From positions 290,833-354,832 of the forward strand of contig NZ_JACHEP010000001.1 of the NCBI RefSeq assembly GCF_014201465.1: a DNA stretch of 64,000 bases. The letters are read 5' to 3'. The notes under the pieces were generated by a model. The model ran no database searches, had not been told where the DNA came from, and saw nothing but the letters and a program-made list of their open reading frames with translations. Positions within the stretch are counted from its first letter, which is position 1; every line of letters begins with the position of its first letter. Positions 34,805-43,303 of this stretch are shown here, in pieces. The translations under genes were made by a program, and so were the position numbers. The DNA comes from Anoxybacteroides tepidamans (GTDB lineage: Bacteria > Bacillota > Bacilli > Bacillales > Anoxybacillaceae).

Positions 34805-34905
34805 CCCAGAAGCAGAATACCCTTTTCTAAAGCCATTCGCAAATATCGCTATATCAGGTATGAATCCCCATATTCCCATCGCTTTGATCGCTCTGTTGAC
34901 TAACG
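34805..34905 (-). pseudogene. Fragment A3 of the Ala/Gly-rich protein
   Basis: The minus strand encodes GWRETLVNRAIKAMGIWGF, then PDIAIFANGFRKGYSASGN and a stop. This matches the middle and C-terminus of the 115-aa protein at 35819-36166 with an internal deletion and no start. It lies immediately before B3. Confidence 0.7.
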
Positions 34906-34974
34906 TTTCTCTCCAACCACAGTAGCAAAATCTATTTTTTGTACCATCATTTTCAAATCACAGTTCGAGGATTT

Positions 34975-35245
34975 TCATATGTCCTTTTTGTTGCGTAGCT
35001 TAGCTTTAATTTCTGTGATCTGTAATCTAATAAAAATTGCTATACACAATATAAACACTACAACAACCACTAAGACACGTATAAAGACGAATAAAGTTAA
35101 AGATAGACGTGTAAAAAAGAATAAATCCCAGTAATATAGGGATTATTGCATAAACATAGTCAATTTCTTTCGTCTTGATGATACGAAACAGTTGAGAATA
35201 GATTAGGATCACAAGGAAAAATCCATATATTTCATAAGCACCCAT
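34975..35245 (-). pseudogene. Frameshifted small membrane protein B2
   Basis: The frame starts MGAYEIYGFFLVILIYSQLF like its paralogues. It shifts near 35095: the expected end (VFILCIAIFIRLQITEIKAK, then LRNKKDI and a stop at 34975) is in another frame. So it is a decayed copy of the B family. AGGAGGG lies before the start. Confidence 0.7.
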
Positions 35246-35263
35246 TACTAGCCCTCCTAGTTG

Positions 35264-35395
35264 CCTGCAGCTGAGTACCCTTTTCTAAAACCATTCGCAA
35301 ATATAAAGATATCAGGTATGAATCCCCATATTCCTATCGCTTTGATCGCTCCTTTAGCTGCCATTTGCATCTCTCTATAACCCATTGTGTATCAT
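35264..35395 (-). pseudogene. Fragment A2 of the Ala/Gly-rich protein
   Basis: The minus strand encodes AAKGAIKAIGIWGFIPDIFI and FANGFRKGYSAAGN plus a stop, nearly identical to the C-terminus of the protein at 35819-36166. Its N-terminal half is missing. It lies directly before B2, repeating the A-B order. Confidence 0.72.
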
Positions 35396-35413
35396 GGCAC
35401 TATTCAATAGTTC

Positions 35414-35486
35414 TTACGTATCCTTTCTACTTCGCAATTTACCTTTAATTTCTTTGACCTGTAATCTAATGAAAATGGCGATACCT
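35414..35486 (-). pseudogene. C-terminal relic of a fourth B-family membrane protein
   Basis: The minus strand encodes RGIAIFIRLQVKEIKGKLRS, then RKDT and a stop, matching the B-family tail (IAIFIRLQITEIKAKLRN in B2). There is no start or body. It marks a deleted module between B1 and A2. Confidence 0.6.
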
Positions 35487-35528
35487 CGTAGTGCTAGTCG
35501 AGCGTTAGGGTTCAACTAGCATCACAAG

Positions 35529-35807
35529 TTACGCATCATTCTTGTTTCTAAATTTTGCTTCTTTAATTTCCCTCTTTGCATTTCTAAAACCAACTACAAT
35601 AAGCAACATATATACAATAACAACAATCCCGATACGTAGATAAGGGGGAATGAAATCAAAAAGAGTTGTATAAATAAAGATAAACATTAATAATATAGGA
35701 GCAACAACGTAAACAATATGACTAGTATCCTTTTTCTTAACAGCATAAAATAGTTGCCAATAGATAAAGACCACGAGGAAAATTCCGTTTATTTCGTAAG
35801 CTCCCAC
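35529..35807 (-). CDS. Small membrane protein B1 (immunity-like, tandem family)
   Basis: The intact 92-aa member has three hydrophobic segments (GIFLVVFIYWQLFY; YVVAPILLMFIFIYTTLF; IGIVVIVYMLLIVVGF) and a basic tail (REIKEAKFRNKNDA). It starts 11 bp after the stop of the 115-aa protein, with AGGAGGG upstream, so the two are cotranscribed. The family is not recognised. Immunity to the upstream product is a guess from the repeated A-B layout. Confidence 0.72.
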   Translation of the reverse strand: MGAYEINGIFLVVFIYWQLFYAVKKKDTSHIVYVVAPILLMFIFIYTTLFDFIPPYLRIGIVVIVYMLLIVVGFRNAKREIKEAKFRNKNDA

Positions 35808-35818
35808 TATAAGCCCTC

Positions 35819-36166
35819 CTAGTTGCCTGCAGCTGAGTACCCTTTTCTAAAACCATTCGCAAATATAACGATATCAGGTATGAATCCCCATATTCCTATT
35901 GCTTTGATCGCTCCTTTAGCTGCTCCTTTGATCATCGTTTGTGTTGCTGCCTTTTCAATTCTCCCAGCTGCCAATCTCGTTTCTGCTTGGGATATCTTAG
36001 TTCTCACTTCTGCTTCTGTTTCTCTCCAACCATTACGGGCACCTACTGTAGCCGGACCTACCTTACTAGCAGTATTAGCAGCACCACTCCAATTAATTCC
36101 ATAAGAAGCTGCTACATCCTTTAATCCTTGTTTAATTCCTGATTCAATTCTATTCCATGTAGACAT
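35819..36166 (-). CDS. Small Ala/Gly-rich protein A1 (toxin/bacteriocin-like candidate)
   Basis: The 115-aa protein is the only full-length member of its family here. The first 75 residues are polar and helical (VRTKISQAETRLAAGRIEKA). The C-terminus is hydrophobic and Gly-rich (MIKGAAKGAIKAIGIWGFIP, then DIVIFANGFRKGYSAAGN), as in some membrane-active peptides. No signal peptide or double-Gly leader is evident. C-terminal copies recur as A2 and A3, each followed by a B membrane protein. AAAGGATGG precedes the ATG. Confidence 0.65.
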   Translation of the reverse strand: MSTWNRIESGIKQGLKDVAASYGINWSGAANTASKVGPATVGARNGWRETEAEVRTKISQAETRLAAGRIEKAATQTMIKGAAKGAIKAIGIWGFIPDIVIFANGFRKGYSAAGN

Positions 36167-36299
36167 TGCTAACCATCCTTTCCACTAGAAATGAAATGTA
36201 GTGATAAGTAATGAATAGCTGTATTCCATAGAATCATTTATTTATATAAAAAGCCTCCTTATCCTTACATATCCCTAAGAAAAATCAAAGCAGTGCCTC

Positions 36300-36914
36300 T
36301 TATATTTTTTCATCAAAATGATAGCTATAAAGATCGGGATACTTCTTACCATATGAGAGCTTTTCTCGCCTTATACGAAAAACACCTTCAGCCAGCTTCC
36401 TACCATTTAACAAATACAAAAAAAATTTATATTCGCTCGTTCCTTGAACATGCTCTAGGAGTTGCTTATGATCAAGCAAAATAACATGTACGAAAGTTCT
36501 ATGATAATTTTCACTTTTTCCAGCTGGTATAACGTCTATATTTCCGTATACAAATTCACTATTATGTTCGATAATTATGACGACAGGTATGTCTCTTTTA
36601 ATACAAGAAAATTCCATGAAAATACATAATTCTTGATCGTTTATGCTAAAATCACTTGTTGGATGCACTGGAAAAAGTACCTCTTGAACATTTTTTCCCA
36701 CTCCCATACATGTTAAACATCTAACCAAGTTAGTATCCTTAAAATCCTCATTCATTTTTGCTAATAGGTTGATGTTTATTTCTAGAATTTTCTGCTTCCT
36801 AAAGAAAATACTTACTATATTTTCGTCCTTCTCATCCCCCTTTTCTATTACATGACCTAAATCAAAAAAACCATCAGTCGACTCGATACGACAAGAATTT
36901 TCCTTGAACTTCAC
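36300..36914 (-). CDS. Unknown protein heading the A/B module array
   Basis: The 204-aa protein has no membrane segment and no family I recognise. It is rich in beta-strand-like stretches (IVSIFFRKQKILEININLLA; DIPVVIIIEHNSEFVYGNID) with CLTCMG near residue 70. The GTG at 36914 is chosen because AAGGGAG lies 6 bp upstream; a TTG at 36974 would add 20 residues without a clear site. It is 134 bp upstream of A1 in the same direction and may be the first gene of the operon. Its promoter contains a T14/A14 tract. Confidence 0.6.
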   Translation of the reverse strand: MKFKENSCRIESTDGFFDLGHVIEKGDEKDENIVSIFFRKQKILEININLLAKMNEDFKDTNLVRCLTCMGVGKNVQEVLFPVHPTSDFSINDQELCIFMEFSCIKRDIPVVIIIEHNSEFVYGNIDVIPAGKSENYHRTFVHVILLDHKQLLEHVQGTSEYKFFLYLLNGRKLAEGVFRIRREKLSYGKKYPDLYSYHFDEKI

Positions 36915-36987
36915 CTCAATCTCCCTTAAAAAAGGTAAATACAATTTCACAACAAACACACCCAATCGTCGCAATATTCACAATAAA

Positions 36988-37018
36988 ATTTTATCCTTAT
37001 TTTTTTTTTTTTTGTCAA
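36988..37018 (-). promoter_or_regulatory. Promoter with a homopolymer run in the spacer
   Basis: On the minus strand TTGACA (37013-37018) is followed by a run of A (14 Ts at 37000-37013 on the plus strand, one shared with the -35 box). TAAAAT (36988-36993) follows after a 19-bp spacer. The spacer is 2 bp over the optimum, so tract slippage could change promoter strength. Confidence 0.55.
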
Positions 37019-37086
37019 TATATTACGATGAAAAAAGGTAAAATTTAAGTGATATATCAAAAATAGCAAAGAGGACGGAGAGGAAG

Positions 37087-37367
37087 ATGGAAACGCTATT
37101 CAAGTTATGTTTTGAAATGGTGGGTGGATTGTTAGATTTTTTGTTGTTAGGTCAGTTTAATTACATCACCGCAAAACGAAAATTAAAACATCTGCAAGAA
37201 ATAGGAATTATTGCACCACAAAAACCGTTCGATCGAAACACTATAAGGCATATATTAAAAGACCACCGCATTGCCACATGTTTATTTCAAGAACAAATTA
37301 CAAAAAACTTATCCATGACAAAGATGTGCAAAAACAATTCAATGAAGCGATCAGCAAATATGTATAA
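37087..37367 (+). pseudogene. Small gene of unknown function with a frameshift
   Basis: After GAGAGGAAG an ATG opens METLFKLCFEMVGGLLDFLL, then RKLKHLQEIGIIAPQKPFDR and ILKDHRIAT. A sensible continuation (MFISRTNYKKLIHDKDVQKQ, then FNEAISKYV and TAA at 37365-37367) is in another frame near 37278. A terminator follows at once. Original length about 94 aa. The longer open frame to 37485 runs through the terminator and antisense to the hydrolase, so it is spurious. Confidence 0.5.
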
Positions 37368-37397
37368 ATCGCCCACGACAAAGGTGGGCGATTTTTA
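37366..37397. terminator. Bidirectional terminator
   Basis: AAATCGCCCAC...GTGGGCGATTT with flanking A and T runs lies between the convergent small gene and the GH32 hydrolase gene, serving both. Confidence 0.85.
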
Positions 37398-38927
37398 TTC
37401 CTCGCGCCAAATATCTTTCAGCGTCCATATATCAACAGAATGTACCGTTAAATCCCCACCTTCTGCAAATAATTCGATTCCTTGACTCGTTTCGGATGGA
37501 TAAATCCTCCCTGTCATGACAAGCCGGCCGCCGTTGACAAATAGTTCGACAGATGAGCGATCGATAAAGAAATGAAACGTAATGACATCTCCTAACTGTC
37601 CATCTAGCACCGCTCGACGAGTGCCGCCCTCTCCTTTTCCGGAACGGTTTCGGTCAAACGTGACGATGGAGTCTTTCACATCATAGCGGAAGATCGTTTC
37701 TTCGCTTCCATCACTCGAACAGCGCACTTTGACACCAAATGCATTCCCACGAAAATCGGTTAACGAAAAGCGAACGAGCAACTCAAGCCGATCGCCTTCG
37801 ACAGGGACTGTGTATGTTGCTTCATGTTGTTTTACTGAGATCGATTCCAGATGCGTATGCTCTTCGCGCAATAATTGCAACTCCGGCACCGGCTTCATCA
37901 AAAGTTTCTCATCATCTGTCAATTCCAAAAGACGCGGAATCGTTAACGCGCCCGCCCATCCGTGTTCTTGCGTCGGCATCGGAGACTCCCACATATCCAT
38001 CCAGCCGAACAAAATTCGTCGTCCTCGTTCATCTTCAAACGTTTGCGCTGCGTAAAAATCAAATCCCTTATCGAGTTCTTCAAACGCTCCGTGTGTCAGT
38101 TTCCCTGTTTCCTCATCAAGCGTTCCGACAAGGTAACCGGTTTGATGAAGGTTTTGAAAGCGGTCGCCGACAGGCTCCATCCCTTGCGGTGAAAATAGTA
38201 ATATATCTTTGCCGTTCAAACGGAATACATCAGGACATTCCCACATGTATCCTAAGCTACCATCGCTTTGTGCAAGGATGTTGACATATTCCCAATGACG
38301 CAGATCTTTCGACTTGTATAAAACGACTTTTCCGTTATTCCCCTCTCTTGTACCGAGCACCATATACCAGTCGTCGCCACGTTTCCACACTTTTGGATCG
38401 CGAATATGACCTTGGCAGTCAAACGGAGGCTCGGAAAGTACCGGATTGGCCGGGTCTTTTTCAAAATGGATGCCGTCTTTGCTTGTCGCTAAACATTGAT
38501 ATTGCTTCAATTCCGTTTGTTCCTCATTCAGCCAAACATTTCCGGTGTAAATAAGTGTGAGAACTCCATTATCATTCACCGCGCTTCCCGAGAAGCAGCC
38601 GCCTTCGTCGTACCATTCACTCGGCGCAAGCGCAATCGGTGCACGCTCCCAATGCACAAGGTCTTTACTTTTCACATGCCCCCAATGCATCGGCCCCCAC
38701 TTTGGACTATCCGGATGAAACTGATAGAACACATGGTATTCCCCGTTCCATTGAATGAGTCCATTTGGGTCGTTCATCCAGTGCACTGGCGCCATAATAT
38801 GGTATGCTAACCGATACGTGCCGTCCATTTTTTCTTTTGCTCGTTGTACTCGTGTTTCTGCTTCCTTTACCATTTCCTCATGTCTAGACAATGCAACCAA
38901 CCTTTCTACATCATTTAATCGAACCAT
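37395..38927 (-). CDS. sacA: GH32 sucrose/fructan hydrolase (beta-fructofuranosidase)
   Basis: The 510-aa glycosidase cleaves beta-fructosyl bonds. Catalytic motifs are present: nucleophile Asp in PVHWMNDPNGL near residue 50, RDP stabiliser in CQGHIRDPKVW near 172 and acid/base Glu in MWECPDVF near 230. A five-bladed propeller is followed by the beta-sandwich (IDRSSVELFVNGG). No signal peptide, so intracellular. Because the operon has an ABC importer and no PTS, it should act on non-phosphorylated sucrose or short fructans. Its start overlaps the upstream permease gene. Confidence 0.92.
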   Translation of the reverse strand: MVRLNDVERLVALSRHEEMVKEAETRVQRAKEKMDGTYRLAYHIMAPVHWMNDPNGLIQWNGEYHVFYQFHPDSPKWGPMHWGHVKSKDLVHWERAPIALAPSEWYDEGGCFSGSAVNDNGVLTLIYTGNVWLNEEQTELKQYQCLATSKDGIHFEKDPANPVLSEPPFDCQGHIRDPKVWKRGDDWYMVLGTREGNNGKVVLYKSKDLRHWEYVNILAQSDGSLGYMWECPDVFRLNGKDILLFSPQGMEPVGDRFQNLHQTGYLVGTLDEETGKLTHGAFEELDKGFDFYAAQTFEDERGRRILFGWMDMWESPMPTQEHGWAGALTIPRLLELTDDEKLLMKPVPELQLLREEHTHLESISVKQHEATYTVPVEGDRLELLVRFSLTDFRGNAFGVKVRCSSDGSEETIFRYDVKDSIVTFDRNRSGKGEGGTRRAVLDGQLGDVITFHFFIDRSSVELFVNGGRLVMTGRIYPSETSQGIELFAEGGDLTVHSVDIWTLKDIWREE

Positions 38928-39741
38928 TCATAACCCCTTGAATAATGTATCTTTGGGTAAACAAGTAAACAATGATCACTGGAATGATCGTCACTACTAA
39001 TCCAGCCATTAATAATCCGTAATCGACAGAGTATGTCCCAAAAAAGTAGAACGTAGACAGTGGCAATGTCCGCTCTTCCGGCTTAATTAAAACAAGGGAC
39101 GGTAATAAAAAGTCATTCCAAATCCAAAGAACATTTAAAATCACAATCGTCATCGTTGTTGGTTTCAATAATGGAAACACTACTTGAAAAAAGATTTGCA
39201 AACGTGATGCCCCGTCAATCATCGCCGCCTCTTCTAATTCCAGTGGAATGCTCTTAATTAATCCATGATAAATAAAAACAGCTAACGATGCACCGAACCC
39301 GATATACATATAAATCAATGCCCACTTGCTATTTAAAAAGCCAATCGATCCATAAATTTGGACAAGCGGGATCATAATCGCTTGGAAAGGAATGATCATG
39401 GAAGCGACCATTAAGAAAAACAAAAACTTATTCAACTTACTTTGAATACGGACAAAAACATAAGCAGTCATCGCTGAAAAAATCGTAATCAACGCTACAC
39501 TAAACACTGTAATGATCAACGAATTCATAAAGCTATTCGCAAAATTCATCTTTTCCATGGCACTTAAATAGTTCGCAAAATTGATCGATTTAGGTATGGA
39601 CAATGGATTGGAAATGATCTCCGTTCGCTCCTTTAAAGAATTAAGCAACACTAATATGAATGGAAGAATATATAAACAGAAAAAAATAACTAAAACGATA
39701 TATCGCACCATCTTCGTTAAGGCCTTCGATACGTTCATCAC
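38911..39741 (-). CDS. Carbohydrate ABC transporter permease, MalG type
   Basis: The 276-aa permease has six helices and the EAA loop LEEAAMIDGASRLQIFFQVVFPLLKP near residue 185 (key residues Glu-Ala-Ala and Gly). It overlaps the MalF-type gene by four bases. With the 39738-40619 permease and the 40692-42011 binding protein it forms the sugar importer. No ATPase gene is present, so a shared MsmX/MsmK-type ATPase must be supplied from elsewhere. Confidence 0.92.
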   Translation of the reverse strand: MMNVSKALTKMVRYIVLVIFFCLYILPFILVLLNSLKERTEIISNPLSIPKSINFANYLSAMEKMNFANSFMNSLIITVFSVALITIFSAMTAYVFVRIQSKLNKFLFFLMVASMIIPFQAIMIPLVQIYGSIGFLNSKWALIYMYIGFGASLAVFIYHGLIKSIPLELEEAAMIDGASRLQIFFQVVFPLLKPTTMTIVILNVLWIWNDFLLPSLVLIKPEERTLPLSTFYFFGTYSVDYGLLMAGLVVTIIPVIIVYLFTQRYIIQGVMNGSIK

Positions 39742-40619
39742 GCTTCAACCTCCCGCTTCTTGCTCACATACACTTGAATCAGTGTAACGATGGCTACAAT
39801 GAGAAACAAAACAAACGCCTCTGCTTGTCCCGCTCCGTACTTTTGTGATAAAAATGCTTTTTGATACACATACATCGACACGAGCTGTGTGCTCTTATAC
39901 GGACCTCCATTCGTTAACGCAATATTTAAATCATATACCATAAACCCTCTTTGAAGAGATAAAAACACGCAAACAATAAACGATGGAACCATCAGCGGCA
40001 AAATAATCTTCCGCAACCGAACAAACGCGTTCGCACCGTCAATGCTTGCTGCTTCTAACAATTCTTTAGGGATATTCATTAATCCCGCTATATAAATGAC
40101 CATCATGTAGCCAGAATATTGCCAAGTTGTCACAATGACAAGCGTCCAAAACGCTTTGTCCGGATCTGCCAACCACGAAGAGGAGAAAATGCCGATTTTA
40201 AAATGCTCGCCAATGTAAACAAGTACGTTCGAGAAAATGAACTGCCAAAGAAATCCGAGTATAATGCCTCCTATTAAGTTAGGTGTAAAGAAGCCCGCTC
40301 GAAATAAATTTTTTCCACGAATTTCTGTTGTCAACATATACGCCAAAAAAAACCCGACGACATTAATCAAAATAACCGTTAGTAGAACATATTTCATCGT
40401 TTTATACAGCGATGTCCAAAACGCAGTGTCATCTAGCACCGCTAAATAGTTCTTCATTCCGACAAACGAGTGACTTGTCGAAACTCCGTCCCAGTTAGTG
40501 AAGGTCAAATAAATTCCATATAAAAATGGTAGAATAACAACGGTAAAAAAAGCGAACAATGTGGGTCCTGAGAATAACAGCTGAATTTTCAATTTATCAA
40601 AAAATTTTTGACTGGACAT
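39738..40619 (-). CDS. Carbohydrate ABC transporter permease, MalF type
   Basis: The 293-aa permease has six helices. The EAA loop reads KELLEAASIDGANAFVRLRK near residue 190, with LPLMVPSF after it. It lies 72 bp downstream of the binding-protein gene and is coupled to the MalG-type gene. It transports sucrose or fructo-oligosaccharides, inferred from the GH32 gene. Confidence 0.92.
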   Translation of the reverse strand: MSSQKFFDKLKIQLLFSGPTLFAFFTVVILPFLYGIYLTFTNWDGVSTSHSFVGMKNYLAVLDDTAFWTSLYKTMKYVLLTVILINVVGFFLAYMLTTEIRGKNLFRAGFFTPNLIGGIILGFLWQFIFSNVLVYIGEHFKIGIFSSSWLADPDKAFWTLVIVTTWQYSGYMMVIYIAGLMNIPKELLEAASIDGANAFVRLRKIILPLMVPSFIVCVFLSLQRGFMVYDLNIALTNGGPYKSTQLVSMYVYQKAFLSQKYGAGQAEAFVLFLIVAIVTLIQVYVSKKREVEA

Positions 40620-40691
40620 TCATCGTCATCTCCTTGCTAAAAGTTGTGGAATAACGGCTAAACCCGTTATTCCACATAAACTAAAACTCTA

Positions 40692-42011
40692 TTATTGTTG
40701 TGATTTCCAGTAACCTTCAATTTGCTTCAACAATTGTTTTCGATCGATTTTATTGTCTAAATATTGCTGCATGAACGCACCAACTTGAGACCAATGATCA
40801 GGTGGAAGCGTAACCATAGATCGAAGCGTTTTATTATTGTTCATATACGCTTTAATCGATTTTGCTAATGGATCTTGCGGCTCTAATGTAATATTTTTGA
40901 ACGCTGGGATGATGTTCGCCTTATTGACTAAAAAGTCTTGCCCTTTTTCATTATATACTAGCCACTCTAAAAACTTTTTCGCTGCTGCTTGTTGTTCAGG
41001 GGAGTTTTGCTCTTTGTCAATGATCAAGCGCTTCGTTACACCAACAGAGATTTGCGAGTTACCATAGTCATCTGGATTATCGCTAATTGGCACTGGCAAG
41101 AAACCGTAGTTGCCGTTTGTTGTATCAAATCCTTTAATTTGCGGCCATGCCCAGTTCCCCATAAACCAAAGACCGACTTTTCCTTTTCCTAATAACTCTG
41201 GTCCTTGCTCATACGTTCCTGACATCGGATCTTTCTTATTAATGTTATTTTCTTTTAATAAATCAAACGTATCTAATAGCCCGTTTAATTTTTCGTTTTT
41301 CGTCAAATCTTCTTTTCCTTCTTTCAGGTTTGTTAAAAACGCTTCCACTTCTTCAAACTTATTTGATTGTACGCTATAACCAATTGTTAAATAATGAGCC
41401 CCTAACGACCAATCCATTGGAGATAACAAATTGGAAGCTACTCCTGTTTTTTGAATTTTTCCGATTAATTCTGCTAAGTCTTTTCTCGTTTTAATCGAAG
41501 CAGGGTCAAAGTTTCCGCCTACTGCTTTATCAAGAACGGCTTTATTATAAATTAAACCATATCCTTCGACCGCAAACGGGAAAGCGAGAATTTTTCCGTC
41601 TTCTGTCTTCGCATCATCTAAACTGCCATCAATAGCATCATTCACCCATTTTTCTTTTGATAAATCAAGCGCTTTATCAGCAAATTTTTTCACATCACCT
41701 GGATCCAACATTGCGATTGTCGGTGCATTTCCCGATGCATACATCGATGTTACCTTTTCAAATGGGGATTGTCCTGCAGCAGCTGGAATCACTTCTAATG
41801 TCGTTCCAGGATTTTCTTTGCTAAATTCTTTTGCTGCTTCTTCCAACTGTGCTTGAATTTCACCTTTCGAATTCAAAAACGTAATTTTCACTTCTGAACT
41901 AGCAGTTTTCTTTTGTTCAGACTGTTGGCTTTCCTTCGCTGAATTTCCACATCCTGCCAACAGTAAGGATAAAGATAATACTGCGGCTGACATGATTTTT
42001 AGTTTGCTCAA
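40692..42011 (-). CDS. Carbohydrate ABC transporter substrate-binding lipoprotein
   Basis: The 439-aa lipoprotein has lipobox LLLAGC (Cys about residue 21) and the MalE-type fold: PFEKVTSMYASGNAPTIAML near residue 85, GYGLIYNKAVLDKA near 148 and GLWFMGNWAWPQIKGFD near 275. It is the first gene of the operon and the highest-expressed partner as usual. Its promoter overlaps two LacI operators and a cre-like site. Confidence 0.92.
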   Translation of the reverse strand: MSKLKIMSAAVLSLSLLLAGCGNSAKESQQSEQKKTASSEVKITFLNSKGEIQAQLEEAAKEFSKENPGTTLEVIPAAAGQSPFEKVTSMYASGNAPTIAMLDPGDVKKFADKALDLSKEKWVNDAIDGSLDDAKTEDGKILAFPFAVEGYGLIYNKAVLDKAVGGNFDPASIKTRKDLAELIGKIQKTGVASNLLSPMDWSLGAHYLTIGYSVQSNKFEEVEAFLTNLKEGKEDLTKNEKLNGLLDTFDLLKENNINKKDPMSGTYEQGPELLGKGKVGLWFMGNWAWPQIKGFDTTNGNYGFLPVPISDNPDDYGNSQISVGVTKRLIIDKEQNSPEQQAAAKKFLEWLVYNEKGQDFLVNKANIIPAFKNITLEPQDPLAKSIKAYMNNNKTLRSMVTLPPDHWSQVGAFMQQYLDNKIDRKQLLKQIEGYWKSQQ

Positions 42012-42054
42012 ATTAGTTCCCCCTCTTTTTAAAAATATTTGTCCTTCTACCGTG

Positions 42055-42116
42055 ATTATATTAAAGCGGTTTCAATATGTCAATCGTTTGACATAAAAAA
42101 TGTTAAACGATTGACA
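42055..42116 (-). promoter_or_regulatory. Promoter of the sugar ABC/GH32 operon with two LacI operators and a cre-like site
   Basis: On the minus strand TTGACA (42078-42083) and TATAAT (42055-42060) are 17 bp apart, both perfect consensus. TGTCAATCGTTTGACA (42078-42093) overlaps the -35 and TGTTAAACGATTGACA (42101-42116) lies upstream; both are operator-like. TTGAAACCGCTTTAA in the spacer resembles a cre. The LacI gene just upstream is the obvious repressor. Confidence 0.8.
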
Positions 42117-42127
42117 TACCGTAAAAA

Positions 42128-42162
42128 AAGGTGTTGAAACGTTTATCACTTTCAACACCTTA
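42128..42162 (-). terminator. Terminator of the LacI gene
   Basis: On the minus strand AAGGTGTTGAAA...TTTCAACACCTT forms a stem followed by TTTTTT, directly after the regulator stop at 42168. Confidence 0.85.
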
Positions 42163-42167
42163 CATCA

Positions 42168-43145
42168 TCACGTCGTCAACCGTTCGATTAACTCTACCGG
42201 AAACACATTCTCACGTTCAAATGGCTCTTCGTTTACTTGCCTCACAATCAATTCAACCGCACATTTCGCCATCTCTTCAATTGGTTGGCGAATGGTTGTC
42301 AGCGGCGGTACAAATAGCGAAGCAAGCTTAATATCATCGTATCCAACAATTTTAATATCTTCAGGGATCCGTCTATTCAAGAAATAACCGATTTGAATAA
42401 AATAGGCCGCCATGACATCACTACTCGCAAAAACACCATCGATATCGGGGTGTTTTTCTAACAAATTTCGAATCATCGCTTCGTATTGAGTGATGTCAAA
42501 AACATTCAGTTCCGTTTCAACAATCACCGATTCAATCCCATGTTCTTTACTTAATTCGATAAACGCTTGCGAACGTTTATTGGCAAGCAATTGAAGCTGT
42601 AAATTCCCGCTTATATGTGCAATTTTTTTGCATCCTTTTTGAATGAGCAAATGGGTGGCCAACTTCCCCCCACCGTAGTTATCAGAGGAAATATAAGGAA
42701 TTTCTTCACTAATGCGCCGATCAAATGTAACAATTGGATAATTTAAGTTCATATACTCTTCCACTTCTAGCGTGTGGCTCCCCATAATAATGCCGTCTAC
42801 CCGATTGCTTTTGAGCATCTCGATATACTCTTTTTCTTTTTTTCGATCCAACAACGAATTGCAAATTAACACTTTATAACCAATTAAATGAGCGTAATAT
42901 TCAATGAAACCTGCTAATTCCCCAAAAAACGGATGAGATACAGTAGGAATAATGAGGCCAATTAACTTTGATTTTCGGCGATGCAGAGATCTAGCAATTT
43001 CATTTGGTTGATAGTTTAATTCTTCCATTGCCTGATATACTTTTTGGCGGGTTGCATCGCTAATATATCCGCGATTATTTAATACACGGGATACCGTTGT
43101 TACCGTGACGCCCGCCAATCGCGCTACATCTTTAATCGTCGGCAT
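42168..43145 (-). CDS. LacI-family repressor of the sugar ABC/GH32 operon
   Basis: The 325-aa protein has an N-terminal HTH (IKDVARLAGVTVTTVSRVLN, residues 4-23), a hinge (PNEIARSLHRRKSK) and an effector domain ending with IKIVGYDDIKLASLFVPPLTTIRQP. It is likely bound by sucrose or a fructo-oligosaccharide, by inference. The ATG at 43145 has AAGGAGGAGG upstream, so the longer frame to 43196 is not used. Confidence 0.9.
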   Translation of the reverse strand: MPTIKDVARLAGVTVTTVSRVLNNRGYISDATRQKVYQAMEELNYQPNEIARSLHRRKSKLIGLIIPTVSHPFFGELAGFIEYYAHLIGYKVLICNSLLDRKKEKEYIEMLKSNRVDGIIMGSHTLEVEEYMNLNYPIVTFDRRISEEIPYISSDNYGGGKLATHLLIQKGCKKIAHISGNLQLQLLANKRSQAFIELSKEHGIESVIVETELNVFDITQYEAMIRNLLEKHPDIDGVFASSDVMAAYFIQIGYFLNRRIPEDIKIVGYDDIKLASLFVPPLTTIRQPIEEMAKCAVELIVRQVNEEPFERENVFPVELIERLTT

Positions 43146-43185
43146 ACTCCTCCTCCTTGTTTCTTCAGTAAATTCACAGAAAACA

Positions 43186-43257
43186 TCCATGAGCAAGCTT
43201 TGCTCGCCATCCAGACATGAAAATAACCGTTCATGAACCTGTTATTTTCACAGAAAA
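43186..43257. repeat. Hairpin repeat family D
   Basis: GAGCAAGCTTTGCTC followed by TGAAAATAACCG...CTGTTATTTTCACAG matches 4706-4778 at almost every base, and a degenerate form lies at 56041-56095. It sits just upstream of the LacI gene. Confidence 0.65.
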
Positions 43258-43303
43258 AGAGCACCTCTTTCCTTACAAGACAAGATTAGGAAAGAAACGC
43301 TCA

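Noticed and set aside
37368-37485. Continuation of the 37087 frame to 37485
   Set aside because: It passes through a strong terminator and is antisense to the hydrolase gene.
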